Position numbers and translations under genes: made by a program. The notes under the pieces were generated by a model, which ran no database searches, was not told the origin of the DNA, and saw nothing but the letters and a program-made list of their open reading frames with translations. From positions 4,764,001-4,828,000 of the forward strand of contig JANCRA010000003.1 in the NCBI GenBank assembly GCA_024362935.1: a stretch of DNA of 64,000 bases. The letters are read 5' to 3'. Position 1 is the first letter of the stretch; every line of letters starts with the position of its first letter. Shown here one piece after another: positions 38,276-52,422 of this stretch. Source of the DNA: Setophaga petechia (taxonomy: Eukaryota > Chordata > Aves > Passeriformes > Parulidae).

Positions 38276-40627
38276 CCAGCTGCAACAATTTGCAATAATT
38301 TATACAAATAAGGAAAACTCCAGAAAAAGTACTGAAGCGCAGAACACCCAGGAGGTCTCAGCAGCTTTTGGCTGAGGTATTTCCCTGGCTTTTCTTCTCT
38401 GAGCTGGAGCCAGCAGATGTGCATCATGGACCTTTGCTTCTCAGCCTCCTATTATAGCTATTGCAAATTGTGTGAGATTTTTTCTTAAACAATATCAGAA
38501 AAAATACTGGTAAAAGATTAGAGAAAAGGCCTTGGTGGGGAGGTTTTCAGCAAGTATGGGTACAAGTGTGAGATGTGTAATACATCTGTTTGAAAGTACA
38601 GCACTTATTTACAGTAAAGTATTTTGCTGTCACATCAGCTGAATGCAGTTTCCAAATTACATTATCTCTGTTAAAACTTCTTTTGTTTTAGGAATATTTT
38701 TCTTTTCTACATCCAGTCAAAGTTAAAAGTTTTATGTTTTTCTATAGTGTTCTAAAAAATAGTGTGAGAAAATTTGTTCCCTTTTATCCTTGCAAAATAA
38801 GAAAGTGCGTTACAAACTTCAAAGGGAAAACACAGTAGTAAAAATGGAGAAATATATGCAGCAAAATTCAATAATATAAAAGGAATTTATGTAAAAGAAC
38901 AGTTGAATATTCACTTTAAATTTTATCAGTTGTATACAATGAGGGAGGAATCTGAAGACTCTACCTGTTAGCAATTGGTTCCTTTGTACAGAATTGGATT
39001 TAACTTAATACTAGGAAATCCCCATCTGTATCTCAACTTATAACCTTAAATTATATGCTCACTTGGCAGTAAAATGCTGTGAGAAGAGTCATAAATTTGA
39101 CCTTTGTGTTTCTTAATGTCCTTATTCTTTGTAGTATAGATTTCAGTGCACTGCTGTGGATTTGCCTTGGAATAAAGTGTGTTTGATCTGTACATGCAAT
39201 TGTTCCTGATAATTATGTATATTAAAAACAGAAAAACAAGGTGAGAAAGGAGATTGGATTGTATTTAATGTACTTATATATGTTTAATTCTCATGTTTTA
39301 TAAATTTCATTCAAAGGTAAGTGATCTTAATGATAGCTGAATGCCAAGGTAAACTGCAACAACTCCATTGTTGAAAAGTACACACAAAAAAACAAACTGT
39401 GACCTGAAAAGTAAACTTCCAGAGGATTATAGGAGAAAGTTTACTTACACATCAGGTATCTTAGTTGTAATTGTTCTGGCAGTTGATGTACATAAAATGA
39501 ACAAAGTGGCTTGGCCCAGTGTTGCATTAACAGTTGAATAAATTAATGCATTCTCCATTGTTTACTTTACCTCCCAAAGTGTGAAAAAGTTGCACCTTTG
39601 AACAGTAAACTCTATTGCTATAACCATCTGTTTGCAGTTTCATTATACACACTCCTACCAGAATAACCTTCCTTTGAAGAGAAAATTGATATGGGTTGTA
39701 AAAATTACGGTCTCTGACCTTAGGTTTTATGTCCCTTGAGGTATCCCTGGTGTGGTCTCCACTGGTAGATGTTAAGGTTTCTTCAAGAAGTTCCTTTATG
39801 TCTTCCAGCTAATTTCAGATAAGAAGCTCATGCATCAAAGAGTTGGCTCTGTCACACAGAGCTGAGCACTCCAGTCTCTTGTTCAAGCCTTAAAATGAGC
39901 TGAGTGAGACCCCAGCAACTTTGTCCTGCCCTGCCCAGAGCTGCTGGACATTTGTCATGATGTGCTGTAGTTTTGTCTGCATGGACTTCACTAGCTCAGT
40001 CTTGCTTCTGAAACTGTTCATATTGTCAATTAAAGACAATCAGCTGCGCTAGTATTTAGCTTCAGGTAGAATGTTGACTTTTAATTCTGTTAAAATGTCA
40101 TCAGTTTGTGTAATTTGGGTGCATACTCTACAAGGGCACTAAACTGAGTAATTTCCAACTGAAATACTTGAATAGGGAAGTTAAAAACTGAAAAATGCCA
40201 TTATTTGCAATCATGATGCTTTTAAAATAAACACTCTGGGTAGTTTAGTAATGAAATATTACAAGCTTTGTTTAAAAAGCAAACACTCCCCCCCCTTCCT
40301 CTTGAGCTTAAACAGTGGCTTGTTTAAAAAATCCAGTAAAATTCCACAACACTTAAACTCTTTTGAAGTAGTTTTTCAACATCAGCAAGTAATTCTGCAA
40401 ATTGCTTTTGAAGATGAGGCTTCATTTACTCCAGCGTGTGCAGTCTGATGGAGTGGATTAGTGGGTGTGGACTGAAATGGTAATTTGGGCTTTTTTGTGT
40501 GCCTGTGTCTCTCTGTATCACAAACATCTCTGTCCTCCTGCAGTAGTTGTGAGAGGACCAAGGCTGTTCTGTTTAACAGTCACTGCTGAAGACTTGCAGT
40601 CTCTATGATGGCATTGCATTCACATTG

Positions 40628-40650
40628 ACTAATAATTTTTCATTATTAGT
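40628..40650. repeat. Perfect 9-bp inverted repeat
   Basis: ACTAATAAT (40628-40636) and ATTATTAGT (40642-40650) are exact reverse complements around a 5-nt loop TTTTC. A possible hairpin in intron 1 with no evident function. Confidence 0.8.
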
Positions 40651-41430
40651 TTTTCACTGTCATTCTACTAAATAATTTTTTCATCAGTTTTTTTTTTCTT
40701 TTCTAGAGCAAAAACCCCCCTTTTTTGATTAGGTGAGTTCCCAGAACCAGCCCACACAAATATCAGTGGTGGGGTAAGGGTCGAGTAGAGATGTGCAGGT
40801 GGGGGTGAGAAAAAGGGCAGCCTGGTTTTTGTCTGGCTTACACAGTTTTGGGACTGCATCCCAGGACAGAGTGACTTCAACTTTGCCTTTGAATTAGTAG
40901 TTAGGCAATAAGAGAGCCCAGCATAAGACAGTTCCCTAATACTGATGTGTACATTCAAAAGGAAAAAAAGGTCACTCAACTGATGCAAATTGAAATTAGT
41001 TTATTGGTTTTAATATTTTTGTAACTGAGTTCATGGTTTTATTCTAGCTGAAAGTGCTTCCCTTCATTTTGAAAGATGATGTAGAACTTTCTATGAAGTC
41101 TGTAATTACATAAAAAGAAGACAGCATTCTTCCTGCTTGCTACAAATCAAACCTTTCAAATAGACAAAAAAATTATGGTAAGTCATTATTTCAAACAGAT
41201 TTCAGATGCAAAGTAGTCTTTTCAAGACAGGATTTATCTTTTAGATGAAAAAGTTGAATATTAAATGTCCTTGAATTTTTGACTGTTCATTTGCACTTTT
41301 TTTTTTATGGATGAAGATTTTTAGATACAGCATGGCAGTTCTTTAGCTTCTGTGTACAAAAATCCACTCCACTGACTCATTAATCCAATATGCAAAATAT
41401 TCAACAGGAAGCAATAAAGCTTTTAAAGTG

Positions 41431-41452
41431 TATTGAATAGGTATTGAATAGG
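41431..41452 (+). repeat. 11-nt tandem duplication
   Basis: TATTGAATAGG occurs twice in a row. Confidence 0.85.
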
Positions 41453-43260
41453 TATTTTATTGTCATTTGGAAAACTTGAGAAGTACAAACTTTCTTTAGC
41501 TGTCTATCTCAGTTCATACATTTTTCACAGCATTGTGATGACTACCAGTGCTTTATTTCTTTAAAAAAATTCCATACATTGTATTTTGAGGGTGATTTTT
41601 TTTATTCACATAATTTTTCTCTATGCTGAAAACAGTATGAAAAATATTCAGACAATGCAAGGTAATTTGGTGACTAATTGTCTCTGATAGTGAAGTGAAA
41701 AGAATAATGTCCTGAGTTTGTCCTGGAAGTGCAGTTTCTGCAGGCACATCATTGTGGGCACTGAAAACATTTTGTATTGATTCTACAGAACAGCGAGTTC
41801 CAGCATTAATAATTGAGCTGACAAGAAATTGTTTACATTAGGTTATCAATGCTCATATGTTGCCACTGAAAACCACTGTAGATGTGACATCAGGTTCCAT
41901 TAGGCTGGAAAAGAAACATAACAAGGAAGCCTCAACTGGTAGCAGCATTTCTTCAGTAGTGAGAGGAGAAAGGAAGGGAAAGTTTCATTTGCAGAGGGAT
42001 GAGGACATAACTTTTATGGCTTTACCACAGGGGAAATCCACTCTGTTTAACCCAGGGTCTGGGACTTGGGAAGCAGCAGCTTACGCACATCTTTCCTGTT
42101 GTAGAACTATATCTTTTATACACCAAAAAATTCTGAATTACTGAGTTGCTTTTATTGGAAATTTATCTCTTGACAGCTTTACTGGTCATAAGAAGGTGAA
42201 TATGGCTGAAAAGCATTAAGCTGAGACGCTTAAGGAAATAAAGGTGGCAGGAGGTAGCAGGTGCTGGCTGTGTTGGTTCAGATTTTTGTCTTCATCAGTC
42301 GGTTTCTTGACTGCTCTTGTGGAATAGCCTCACAAAACCCTATCTAATAAAGTAAGAAGTTCAGTGTTCTCTTGCTATGAAGGTATGGGCAACAAGTTGA
42401 CACCTCCACAGGAGAATGCACAGTGAATTTCCAGATAGAGGCATTGCTTTGCACATTGGTCCTAAACTGTGTTAATACATTTGTAGAAGATTTGTTCAAA
42501 ATAAGTGCAATAGACAAGTTTTATACTTTTTGAAAGAAAAGCATAACCCTCAAACCTTTAAAAATTTTTTTTGAGAGCAGAAAAAAAGCAAAAAATTGAT
42601 TATTCCTCTAGGGAGTTTTACTGCTTTGGTCCATGTAAATCATTAAACAGGGACCTCACTCTTGCTTGACTTTGCTGACTCTGTTTTAAGACCGTTATTT
42701 GCCAATTAATTCTCTTATCTGTTTTTCTGCACCAGTAGTATAATTATTTTATTACATGAAGAAGGCTCATTATCCCTTTGCATTAAGGACATTAGCTGCA
42801 TTTGTGTCTTAGGAGTGTGGAAACAGAGTAGGTGGAGCAATGAGGACAGAGTTATTTTTATTTTATAATTGCTTCAACTTCTCCAGTTGGATTTTTTCAC
42901 AAATATGGAACATTTACTTCTTGGGTGACTGCTTTAAACTCATTCCAAATGGTAGAGACTGGAAGATCATGACTTGTTTGTCATTTTAACCCTCATAACT
43001 AGTGCATGTAGCTTATCTAAATCTGAATGTATTTGTCTTAACTGCCTGTGTTTGTTTACATCAACTTTTGTCTGGGCTCTAACTGAATTGTAAGATCATT
43101 GAACAGGAACTGTTCCCACTATATGTGTTTAGTGCCTTTCACAATGGGGCACCAAACCTCATGTTGTCTCTCCTGTAATGTAAACAGAAAGAAGTTAATT
43201 ATTGTCATGGACAGATTTCTTTTCTTTCTCTTTTAGTGGTATATGTGATGTTAATTTGCT

Positions 43261-43282
43261 TATTTTGGACATATTTTGGACA
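43261..43282 (+). repeat. 11-nt tandem duplication
   Basis: TATTTTGGACA occurs twice in a row. Confidence 0.85.
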
Positions 43283-44068
43283 TATGTCTCCTGCATTTTA
43301 AGTAATCTATCTGTGTGGCCTGTTACCTTTCTCTTCAAAAATATGTAATACAAGGTTCAAAACCTTTTTACTGAGGTGGTTTTGATGTAACTTTACAGTT
43401 CTTGGCCGCTTAGGCATTCTCTACCCAAGCAGAAGTTTGTGGATAAACGTGGGAAATGACATAAGGTAGTGCCTTTAATTTGGTCACTTTTTAAATTTTT
43501 AGATACTTGTATAAGGCAAATAATATAGGAGAAGCTTTAAGTAGGTTTTGGGTGAAGATCATTTTTCCTTCACTCATGTGTTGTCTGTCCAGAGCTCATT
43601 TCAAGGAGTCATTAACTAGGTGACACTCAAAGTGTTGTTGAATAAAACTCCCAACAGAGTAACTACAGGAAATATGTTGTTGTAAACCTGTGTATGGAGG
43701 ATTTATTTTATACACCCTTGTGTGATGTTGTGAAAAAATTATTACACAAAGTTAAAGGAAGCATTAGAGCAGTGTTGTGAGTGTTCTTCCACTTGTTACA
43801 CCAACATGTTTTTGGCTTACTCTTCAGAATAAAACTTATCTAAGAAGAATGAACATTTGATTTCACATGTTTATAACATACGTGTAATGCAGTTTGTCTG
43901 CTGCTGTTTCAGAAGCTATCAGTCAATTCTTTTATACATAAGCAAGGCAAACCTCTCTGTGCAGCTGCAGACCTTGAGCACTGGTTCATTGAGATGAGGC
44001 AGATCAGAGAAATTAGTGCCCAGAAAAGCCTCAGCCTTTTTCCCAGGTAGCCAGCCATGACATATATT

Positions 44069-44118
44069 ATGAGAAATAATGAATATTTTTCTGTATGATG
44101 AGAAATAGTGAATATTTT
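44069..44118 (+). repeat. Imperfect 29-nt tandem duplication
   Basis: ATGAGAAATAATGAATATTT at 44069 recurs at 44098 with one A-to-G change. A local duplication in intron 1. Confidence 0.8.
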
Positions 44119-47100
44119 TTCCCATTCACCATCTCTGTGTGATTCATGGTTTTACAGACTTCTGCTGTGTCAGCCCTTAGTGTGGCACTGTACCAAGGTT
44201 ACTGTAACTGTGTGCCATGGACTACAGCATCCCTGTCCTTTATCCTCCTCACCCTGAATCTCAGTAGCATCTTATAACTGGAGTACCACAGCTCTAATTC
44301 AATTAAATTACTTGTGAAAAGGATCTCATTCTTTGGGAAGATTCTTGGAATGATCATTGAGGAAAGACCTACACCTCTCTCTCTAAAATTGTGTTGAAGT
44401 ACTTATTCCTTCCATTTGAAAAAGCTGCATGTGCAGAGAAATTGTGAGTCTGGAGAGCTGTACACCACAGCAAGACTGAGGGGATTGCTTTGTTTGGGTT
44501 GAACGCCCAGGATGGTATTAGATCAGTCTAACAGTGATGAGTATTGGTGCCTGTGCAGACACATTACCTCATGTAAGAGCTGGTTCAAGAGCTTCTCAAG
44601 AGCTTGGCAGACTGTGCATGGGCACTGCTCTCAGGGAAAAGAAGGAGGAAGGCGTTGAAGCTGCCCTAAGTGAAGAGTAGAAACTTCCAGTGACTTGTGT
44701 CAGACCATGCCCAGGGCCTGTCACATGTGGAGCATACTCAGTGTCACCCTGCAGTCAGTGCCAGTGAATGTTTCTACATCATTAGCACAGCAAGTCCTTT
44801 TTGTCTTCTTTATTGGCCTGCCTGGGCTGAGTCTTAGGCCAGTTCCTCTAGCAAGCAAGAGTTATCCTTTAGGCATTCTGGCAGTGATTTGACCTTGCTG
44901 TTCAGATGTTTTGTTGCCTCAGGTGGTGGACAAAAGCAAAGGACAGCAATATCCCTGGCACAGTGCTTCTTAAGGCATTTTAGCTAGAGGGCATGTGGCA
45001 AAAAGAATGGTATTTTGATAGGCTGCAGACAAGTCCAATTTACCCATTACAGACAGTGTGAAGAGACTACTGCCTGTAATTATGGCACTGAGCTGGTGCA
45101 GGAAGAGTATAAAGAAAATTATTTCAAGGATGGTAGTAGGACAATGTGAAGATCAAGTATGGATGACATAAACAGCTCTGCACAGGTAGGAGTCACATCT
45201 GCTAATATCGCAGTCGCTGTCAACCCTTGTGTAGCAGAGAGCACTTGGCAGTGCCTGGTTGTCCTGCAATCACCTGAACCAGAAGGCAGTGAGTCTCCTT
45301 GTGCAGACTGTCAAGGGGGGAGCTAGCTGATGTTAATTCTGATTAAGTTACCAGTGCCATTACCAAGTCAGTCTTACAAATGTGACACGTTTGCACATTC
45401 AGGTAGTACTGAAATGGCTATTTGTGCTTGCTTTTTTAGAGTTGAGGGAGGACTCTGTTTAATTTGCGTGGCTTTTTGAGGCACTGTCTTTTGCCACTCT
45501 TTGGTGTCTTTGCCAGACTTGAAGAGTGTTCTGGGGAAGCATTGCTGTGTGCTTTCTCTGTTCTTAAATTTTAGAGACAGGTTGCCAGGCAAGATGGACA
45601 TCTTGTCTGACCTGGTGTGGCTTTCTTATGCAATTAGTACTTATGTAAGTGATCTGTCTTCTGTGTAATGTGAAACGAGGTTGTCTCACATGCTGCCTCT
45701 CCTGGAATACAGCTTTATTAATTTACACATACTATATGCACTAGTTGAGTGTTGCAACATCACAGAACCTGATCACTGAGCACAGAACTAGAGTGTGATT
45801 ACTTTGTGATTAAAGATTTACCAAATCGATTATGTGTTACACAAGGTTGTTGCAGTATCAGAACTGCTATTCTGAACAGATTAAAACTAATGTAAAATAA
45901 TTCTGACATATTTATCTTTATAAACATCACGGGACACATTTCCTGTTTGAAGAATAATTTTTTAAATCTTTCTCAAATGTCTTGAAATAATTCTTTCTCC
46001 TTCCTGTCATCAACGCTTAGATCTCCCAGCAATCAGTTATACTCAGTTATCACTGCTTTGAGAGATACTGTGAGTGTTCCTTATTGGACATTGGAGAATG
46101 AACTACTTGTAATAATGCAATTACATATGCTTATTAAAATGAAAAATGTTAAGGCTTTGAGAGAGCCTTTGTGTTTCACAAAGATACTTCTCTTTTTCAG
46201 GAATGATGTTGACCACTGATACCTTTAATATTTCAGCTGTCTGTAACTGTGGTGATAGCAGAGCTTTGTCAAAGACCAGGAAATATAGAGCTGAACAGTT
46301 TAACAAGTAATCATAGCCACTTGGCTTTTAAAAGCATGAATCTTGATCAGTTCAGCAAGTAATACTTTCGTCTCAAAGATAAGAGAGAGATACTTCATGC
46401 AGCTTGATATAGTTGGTTAGAAGCTGGCTGGAATTAATGTTCTGTAAAGTATGTAAAGCAGCATAAGAACCATTGGTAACTGTTTACATGCTATTAATAA
46501 TTAGCAACCTTCCTAGCAGTCTGTTAGGAAAGAACCATGCATTGGGTACAATAGAAACTCAACTCCATTCGGTTGGGTTCAAATTACGTTTGACTTCGAC
46601 AATAGGGCATGAATGGGGCTCATTTGAGTTTCTGCCACTGTAAACAAAGAGATGTTGGAATGTTTCATTTGTTTATTGATTTATTTATTTGGACAGGTGC
46701 AACTTGATCATATGAAAAAAAAATTTAATTCAAATATAGGCAGAAAATAGCATTGTCCAGTCAGAGTATATGATATTAACCAATGTGTGGACTCAAAATA
46801 ATTTAGCCTGTGGCTGGTTTTGAATTTGGGTCTTACAATTATCAAATCATGTTCTAGAGATAGTGCTTTACCTGGGCTTAGAAAATAGAAAATACAGCTT
46901 TTATTTTCTGATTAATTTCTTTTTAGGTACTAAGTTCCTTCTTTTACTTTCTGCAAAAAATTATGTGCACGTCTGTGTGGTAGGCTCTGTTAATGGTAAT
47001 AGAGCTCATCCTTGGGAAGAGGTCATTCAGTTCTGATGGATCCCATCTGTATGAGGATGATTCTCTAGGGTGTAATTTTCCTCAGCTATTTGAAACCCTC

Positions 47101-49214
47101 TCATAAGTGCTCCAAAGTGATCAGGTTCTATAATTTGCAAAATGATGGCAAGAGGAAAGAGCTAGGAAGATTGTTGGTGGGATTGTATGTTAGAATGCAG
47201 TATCACAGGACTAATAGCCTAAATTAATGCCAGGAGAGACTTGATTCAGGCTTTTTTTTTGACATCTCCAGCAGCTGGACACCCGTACGTCTCCAAAGTG
47301 GACACTACAAAGGGAGGATGGATGGTGGTAGCACCAGCTTATGGTTTGGGGCAGGGGAAGCTTGAGACTAGAGAAACAATATGAAGTTACATGCAGAAGA
47401 CATTACCCTTGGTACAAAGTTTTCCAGTTCTTCTGTGTTAAATGGAAAATTGCTCAGCAATCTGCTAACAAATCCCACAAATCCCTTGCTTACAGGTAGA
47501 AATAAAATTACAGAAAGATTGAGCGGACCTTGCACATTTAATACCTTAAATTATCTTACCGTACAACACAGCCCATGTTGCAGCTGGGTATTGTATCATA
47601 GTCCTATCAAATATGTTCCTCTGTCTCTCAGCAGGTGGAATGAGTTGGATATACGCTCAGATTTGGAAACAATGGCTTTAATATTTCAGTTCACACTAAG
47701 AATTTGCTGTCTTTATTTTCCTTTCAACATTACATTGCATTTAAACAATCACAGGGCTTCTCCTGTGCTGCACACGTTGGATTCCTGTCAGTGCTAACAG
47801 AAGGTATGTGCACACACCAATGGAAGCACGGATTAGAGTTTCTCTTGAGGTGAACAACTGTTTATAATTAGAGTTGTGGGAATGAAGGAAAACCCAGCTA
47901 GCAAGCAAACAGTCCCTCTTCCAAAAAGCTTGGTAAACTCATAAAGCTCAGGGGCTTAATCTCTGAACCAGAGTGCTTGTTATCTAATCCCCACCAGCTG
48001 TTGTGTACTTGGTAGCCATGACATCTGTAATAGAGCTGAAGGGCCTGTCTATATTGGTTGGCACCTTTACCCACCAACTGAACTCGATTCTTCTCTCACT
48101 GCTCACATTTACCTGCTTTAAATCATTAACCAGTTGCTCAGGGTTTGATCATCCATTTAACCATACTTTATAATAGAAGTCAAGTGCTGCTTTTCACATT
48201 AAGCATATTTTAGGTGTGTAGGTCTTCAGCAGGTTTCATTTTTGTGTTGCTCATAAGAAAAAGGTATCAACCACAAGAATTTCCTCTGGTTTCATGCTAA
48301 TTCCTAACACAGACTTAAAACCAACCCAGGAGTGAAATCTCTTGAGTTGTAGTTGAGCTGAAAAACACTGCCACACTTCCAGTAAACAGAGTAAAGAATT
48401 ATATGCATCTCCATTAACTGATGTGTATGAATTGCTGTAGGTAACTATTGAAGGTATAATATAAATGTAAGCAAGGTATGTGTGTTCATTATAATTGTGA
48501 AAGAACACTTGGTTTCAGAGATCACTGTCAGCTATGCTGTAATGGATATTGTTCTTTTTTAAGTTGGCAGAGGACAGGAATTGGCCCATCTTGAGAAAAT
48601 CAGCCATTTTATGTCTCTCAGTTCTTGAGTGAGTGCTGTGATTTCAAGCCCCCAGCACCACCAGCAGTGCAGAGGAACAGCTGCTGTGCAGAGTGGAGTG
48701 TGACCCCTTCATGCTAGGTGTGGATAACTCCTATTTTAGTCCTTGTGAGGGACCAAAGGGTCCTTGCAAGGGGTTACAGGGTTCCTGGATCCCACATGGG
48801 TTTAATTAGGACGTAAGGGCTGAGCTGTTCTCCAGGTAAGAGCATTTCTGGATGTGGAAGAACATACCTGTGGGTTATTTTACTGGTTAAAACAGAGCTG
48901 TTTATGGCTTCCTGGCACTGTGAATAGTTAGATTGGGCAGCTGAAGTTGATACTGTGGCCAAAACTGGGCCTGAAGGCTGCAATAAATGTCTGCTAGCTG
49001 TCATCATATTATTGTGGGTCTAAGATTTTGTGGAACTGTCCTAAGACAGCTCCAGTGTCTGTAATAAAAGCTGTCAAAATCCAGAATACTGGCCTCATAA
49101 ATAAAACTAACTATACTAAGTTTTCAGAGAAATGCCTCTCAATGTTAAATTTCATTGTATTAATTTTTCAGTTGGAGTTAATTTGATTGATTTTTAATTT
49201 TTTTTCCCCCCCAG

Positions 49215-49258
49215 AATGGCACAAAGAAGTTCTGGGATTTTATGAGGACACATGACAG
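49215..49258 (+). CDS. NUDT14: NUDT14 exon 2
   Basis: A 44-nt exon encoding NGTKKFWDFMRTHD plus two bases of a split serine codon (AG|T). The equivalent human stretch, as I recall it, has the same length and shares the pattern NG..K.WDFM.THDS. The acceptor is preceded by an exceptionally long T/C tract, and the donor is GTAACA. It joins exon 1 in phase 0 and leaves phase 2, which exon 3 at 63808 completes with a T. The exon lies in the N-terminal substrate/dimer region ahead of the Nudix box. It is too short to show as an open frame by itself; the assignment rests on the phase-consistent splice with its neighbours. Confidence 0.9.
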
Positions 49259-49508
49259 GTAACAATGGCATCACATTATTTCCCATTGTCTTCCTGTTGT
49301 ATTTCATACTGCATTCTCTTTAATTGGTCAAGTGTTGTTGATGTTTTCTTTCCTCCAATTTCCTCTTCAGTTCTCACTTCTTGTGTAATACTAACATGTG
49401 GTTCTCTACTGTTTAAAATAGAATTAGCAGAAATTTTAAAATCTCCTTGTGGTTTATTATGTTTTCAGTACGTTTTGTCTTTTCTTGACTGTTCCAGTAT
49501 TAGACTTT

Positions 49509-49582
49509 TAACACATAATGATGCATTAACACATTACTGTACACACTATTTACACATTACATTATTTACACATTATTGTACA
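49509..49582 (+). repeat. Degenerate short-period repeat (ACACATTA/TTTACACATTA)
   Basis: Motifs TAACACATTA, TTTACACATTA and TTTACACATTATTG recur with 10-17 nt spacing starting about 250 nt downstream of exon 2. An imperfect minisatellite. Confidence 0.75.
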
Positions 49583-52189
49583 TTTTAATGATTACATAGA
49601 AGATGGAACTGAAAGTTTGGATTGTATGAAATCCTCTTTGTTGAGTGGGAATTTATTACCTGAAGGAAGGAGTTTCTTCTGTTTCCAAATGTATTTTTCT
49701 GATCAGAGAAGGAAAGCAATTAACTCCAGACTTCAAAGATCAGTTCATACAAGATTATAACAAATAAGGTGTATATAAAACAGATCAAGTCTCTGTGTTA
49801 TTAAAAACTAAAATATTTATAGGTCTTTCAAAAAGTATTAATACTTAATCTGCTTGCTGAAAATTCAGACTAGAAGATAAAACTAAAAAGCAAGGGTAAC
49901 AATTTTCCAAAAAAAAAGCTTTTCTAAATCTATTAAATGTAAAAAATGTAGCAAAACACTAAAATAAATTGTGACATAACCAGAGCCACATCAAGAGGAT
50001 TTGTTTTTTGTGTGCATTAAATAACTAAAATCAGTCGCATTTTGGGAAATTCTTCTCTGTTGGAACCCTCTAAGTCCTTACATGATTCTTTTTGTGACAT
50101 GAGTCTTTACATGCATGTGGGTGCCTGGGGGGGATATAAAATTCTAGCAGCAGTTTTTATCTATATAAAGATTATGAAAGTAAAATTTTCAGGAGAATTG
50201 GGAAAGTATTAGTTGGATTAAAAATGCCTGTACTGCTTGAGAATGAGGACAGAAAAGGGAGTGATATTTCAATACTGAACTTCACACTTGCTTTTGGAAT
50301 TTGCCTGGAAGACAGTTCTGTCTTTGCACTTTGTCTGTCCATATGGGCATGTGCCTGAATTTATGATGGCAGATACAAAGGCTGAAATGATAATTGATTG
50401 CTGGAAATTTAATATATTCCCATTCAAGCAAGTGAATCCAGCCTCAAGTCACAGTGCTGAGAACATGACTTCCAGATGAATTTATATGACTATTTTTGTT
50501 TAAACTTTAGTTTATCACTGTGTGATAATGTGTGAATATATGCAACTAACTGAGTGGGGTAAGTATTAAAGGATCAGTTTTCCATGAACTTCTTGGGAAC
50601 AGTATTTCTGAAGGACTTTTGTGGACATTTTTAAAATAGTTGAGAACATAACTTTATAAAAAGGCTACAGCCACATGTCATGCCAGTCATCTCTGGTCAC
50701 ATAACATTTGTTAGCTTCAGATGCACAACAGCTGCCACCCCAACTTATTAGTGACTACTGTGGAACTGCAGAATGTCTAACACTCTTTCACAAGGAAATT
50801 CATTGCAGCTTCTGACACCAAAGGTAGTAATGTGAACTTCCTGTGTAGGAAATCCATGGGTTTACATAATTTTTTTTTTTTTGTGAATAGGAAGGCAGTT
50901 ATTACCCAGTACATTAGTCAGATTCAAGATCCCTTGTAATAATTTAAAGCTCCACATTTTGATGTATTTTAATAGCTGTGATGCTTATTATATGGAAAAG
51001 TCATGTTAACTAGTTCCTGAAGATTATAAAGAACTTCATGCTGAGTGAGCTCTTACAGGTTCATTACTGTCAATGAAAGATAAATATTGAAGAAGAGGAG
51101 AGGTTTCTGGGGCACAGTTCTGTTGGTCAGGATTTCCTGGTGTGTATGTCTACTTGAAGAAGATTGTAGATGTTTTCCAGAATTAAGATCCATTTTCCAT
51201 AATACTTTTTCATGAGCATTTACAGCTTACAACTTACAGAAGTGCTATAAGACTGTTAAATGCTCCAAGTGTCTGCAATAAGGCTGTTTACTTGAACTGA
51301 GCATGTTCTGTAAAGATCTGTAAAGAACACGTGTATATATTATATATTTACATAGAATTGGTATGTATTACGAATTTAGTGATGATGAATTAAAAAAACA
51401 ACTGTGTAATCCTATAAAACCAGACATTGTGCCTAACCCATGTCTTTATTTGTCATCCTGTTTCAGCAGCACAAGTAAAGATGCTTAAGACAGACTTCCT
51501 TGCTGCATGGTAGTGAATTGAGGGCTTGTGTGCTGGGTTCCTTTGGGACCCCAGTGTTCTGTCTCATTTCCAATTAGGTCAATGTAAGCCAATATTTAAT
51601 AGATTTGTATCAGAAGATGCAGGAAAATATTTACAAAGAGAGATGAAGTTATTGCTGTATAAATGTATCCTTTCCAACTGTTCAGATGAACAGCTGATTA
51701 AATTATACAAAGACAAAAGCCCAAGGGCTGCAGGAGTCACTTCATTTGCCTTAGATGTGAGTCATCTTTTAAAATCTCACTATATGTTGCAGTATGGCAA
51801 GATCATTTAACCATATGTAGTCTGGTGGTGTAACTAACACAAGGTAAAACAGCAGAATTTGTATTACTTTTCTATTTTTTCTTTTATTTCTTTTCTTTCC
51901 TTTAGTTATTGCACATCTGGACATGAGTCTACAGTATGTGGTTCATGAGCTTTCTTAAGATCAAAATCATTCAGAACTAGACATCCATCCTGATGTCACT
52001 GCTGTAATTCCTGTTGAACAAATAATTGCTTATTCCCAATCCCTCCCTGCCATTTAAAGACAAAAATAGTTATGTGCAGTTTATTACTGGTCACACAATA
52101 AACTGTGTTAAGGCAAACCTTCAGAACCTGTACTGTCAGAAGTCAGCTGTGTGTCTGCACAGGCAAAAGAAGCAGCTTTTCTTACCATA

Positions 52190-52422
52190 TTTGGGTTTAA
52201 ATTCTAATAGAAGGAAGATCCACAACACAAGGACATACCTATGGACAGTAGTTTGGTGGAATGCTCTGCCCAGAATCTCCATCCTTAGAGAAATCCAAAC
52301 CTTTACTAGACAAGGCTCTGAGAAATCAGGCCTAGCTTAGAAGTTAGAGTGACTTTTAACAGGAGATTGGCTCAGATGATTTCCAAAAGTCACTTACATC
52401 CTGAAGGTTTCTATGATTTTAC
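52190..52422 (+). mobile_element. Old, diverged CR1 LINE 3' end
   Basis: A degraded copy recognisable by the order of landmarks: GTTTGGTGGAATGCTCTGCC, CCATCCTTAGAGAAATCC, CTAGACAAGGCTCTGAGAAA, CCTAGCTTAGAAGTTAGAG, TTGGCTCAGATGATTTCC, then TTTCTATGATTTTA at the end. + orientation. It is considerably more diverged than the copies at 34.9 and 58.1 kb, so it is likely older. The 5' limit is uncertain. Confidence 0.7.

Larger units (their letters stand above)
21791..49214 (+). other. NUDT14: NUDT14 intron 1 (27.4 kb)
   Basis: Bounded by a GTGAGT donor and an acceptor with a very strong T/C tract ending CCCCCCAG. It is in phase 0. It contains CR1 tails (22128-22255 and 34911-35181, with a weak one at 31126-31205), a tRNA-derived SINE (24655-24793), an A/C-rich block (26347-26468) and short tandem repeats. 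The stretches 22260-24650, 24800-26340, 26470-31120, 31210-34910 and 35320-49200 are otherwise AT-rich non-coding DNA in which I see no exon, RNA gene or nested gene on either strand. The longest open frame (47381-47797) has no recognisable features. Confidence 0.85.

Noticed and set aside
47381..47797. 138-codon + strand open frame in intron 1
   Set aside because: It lies inside a spliced intron, has no recognisable motif, and its length is compatible with chance over tens of kb.
48640..49085. Possible second LTR upstream of exon 2
   Set aside because: It has AATAAA-type motifs and LTR-like composition, but I could not define TG...CA ends or a duplication, and I do not recognise the sequence.
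51526..51810. 94-codon + strand open frame in intron 2 with helix-like middle (YLQREMKLLLYKC)
   Set aside because: No acceptor or donor in the right frame to join NUDT14 exons 2 and 3, whose phases already match each other, and no recognised family.
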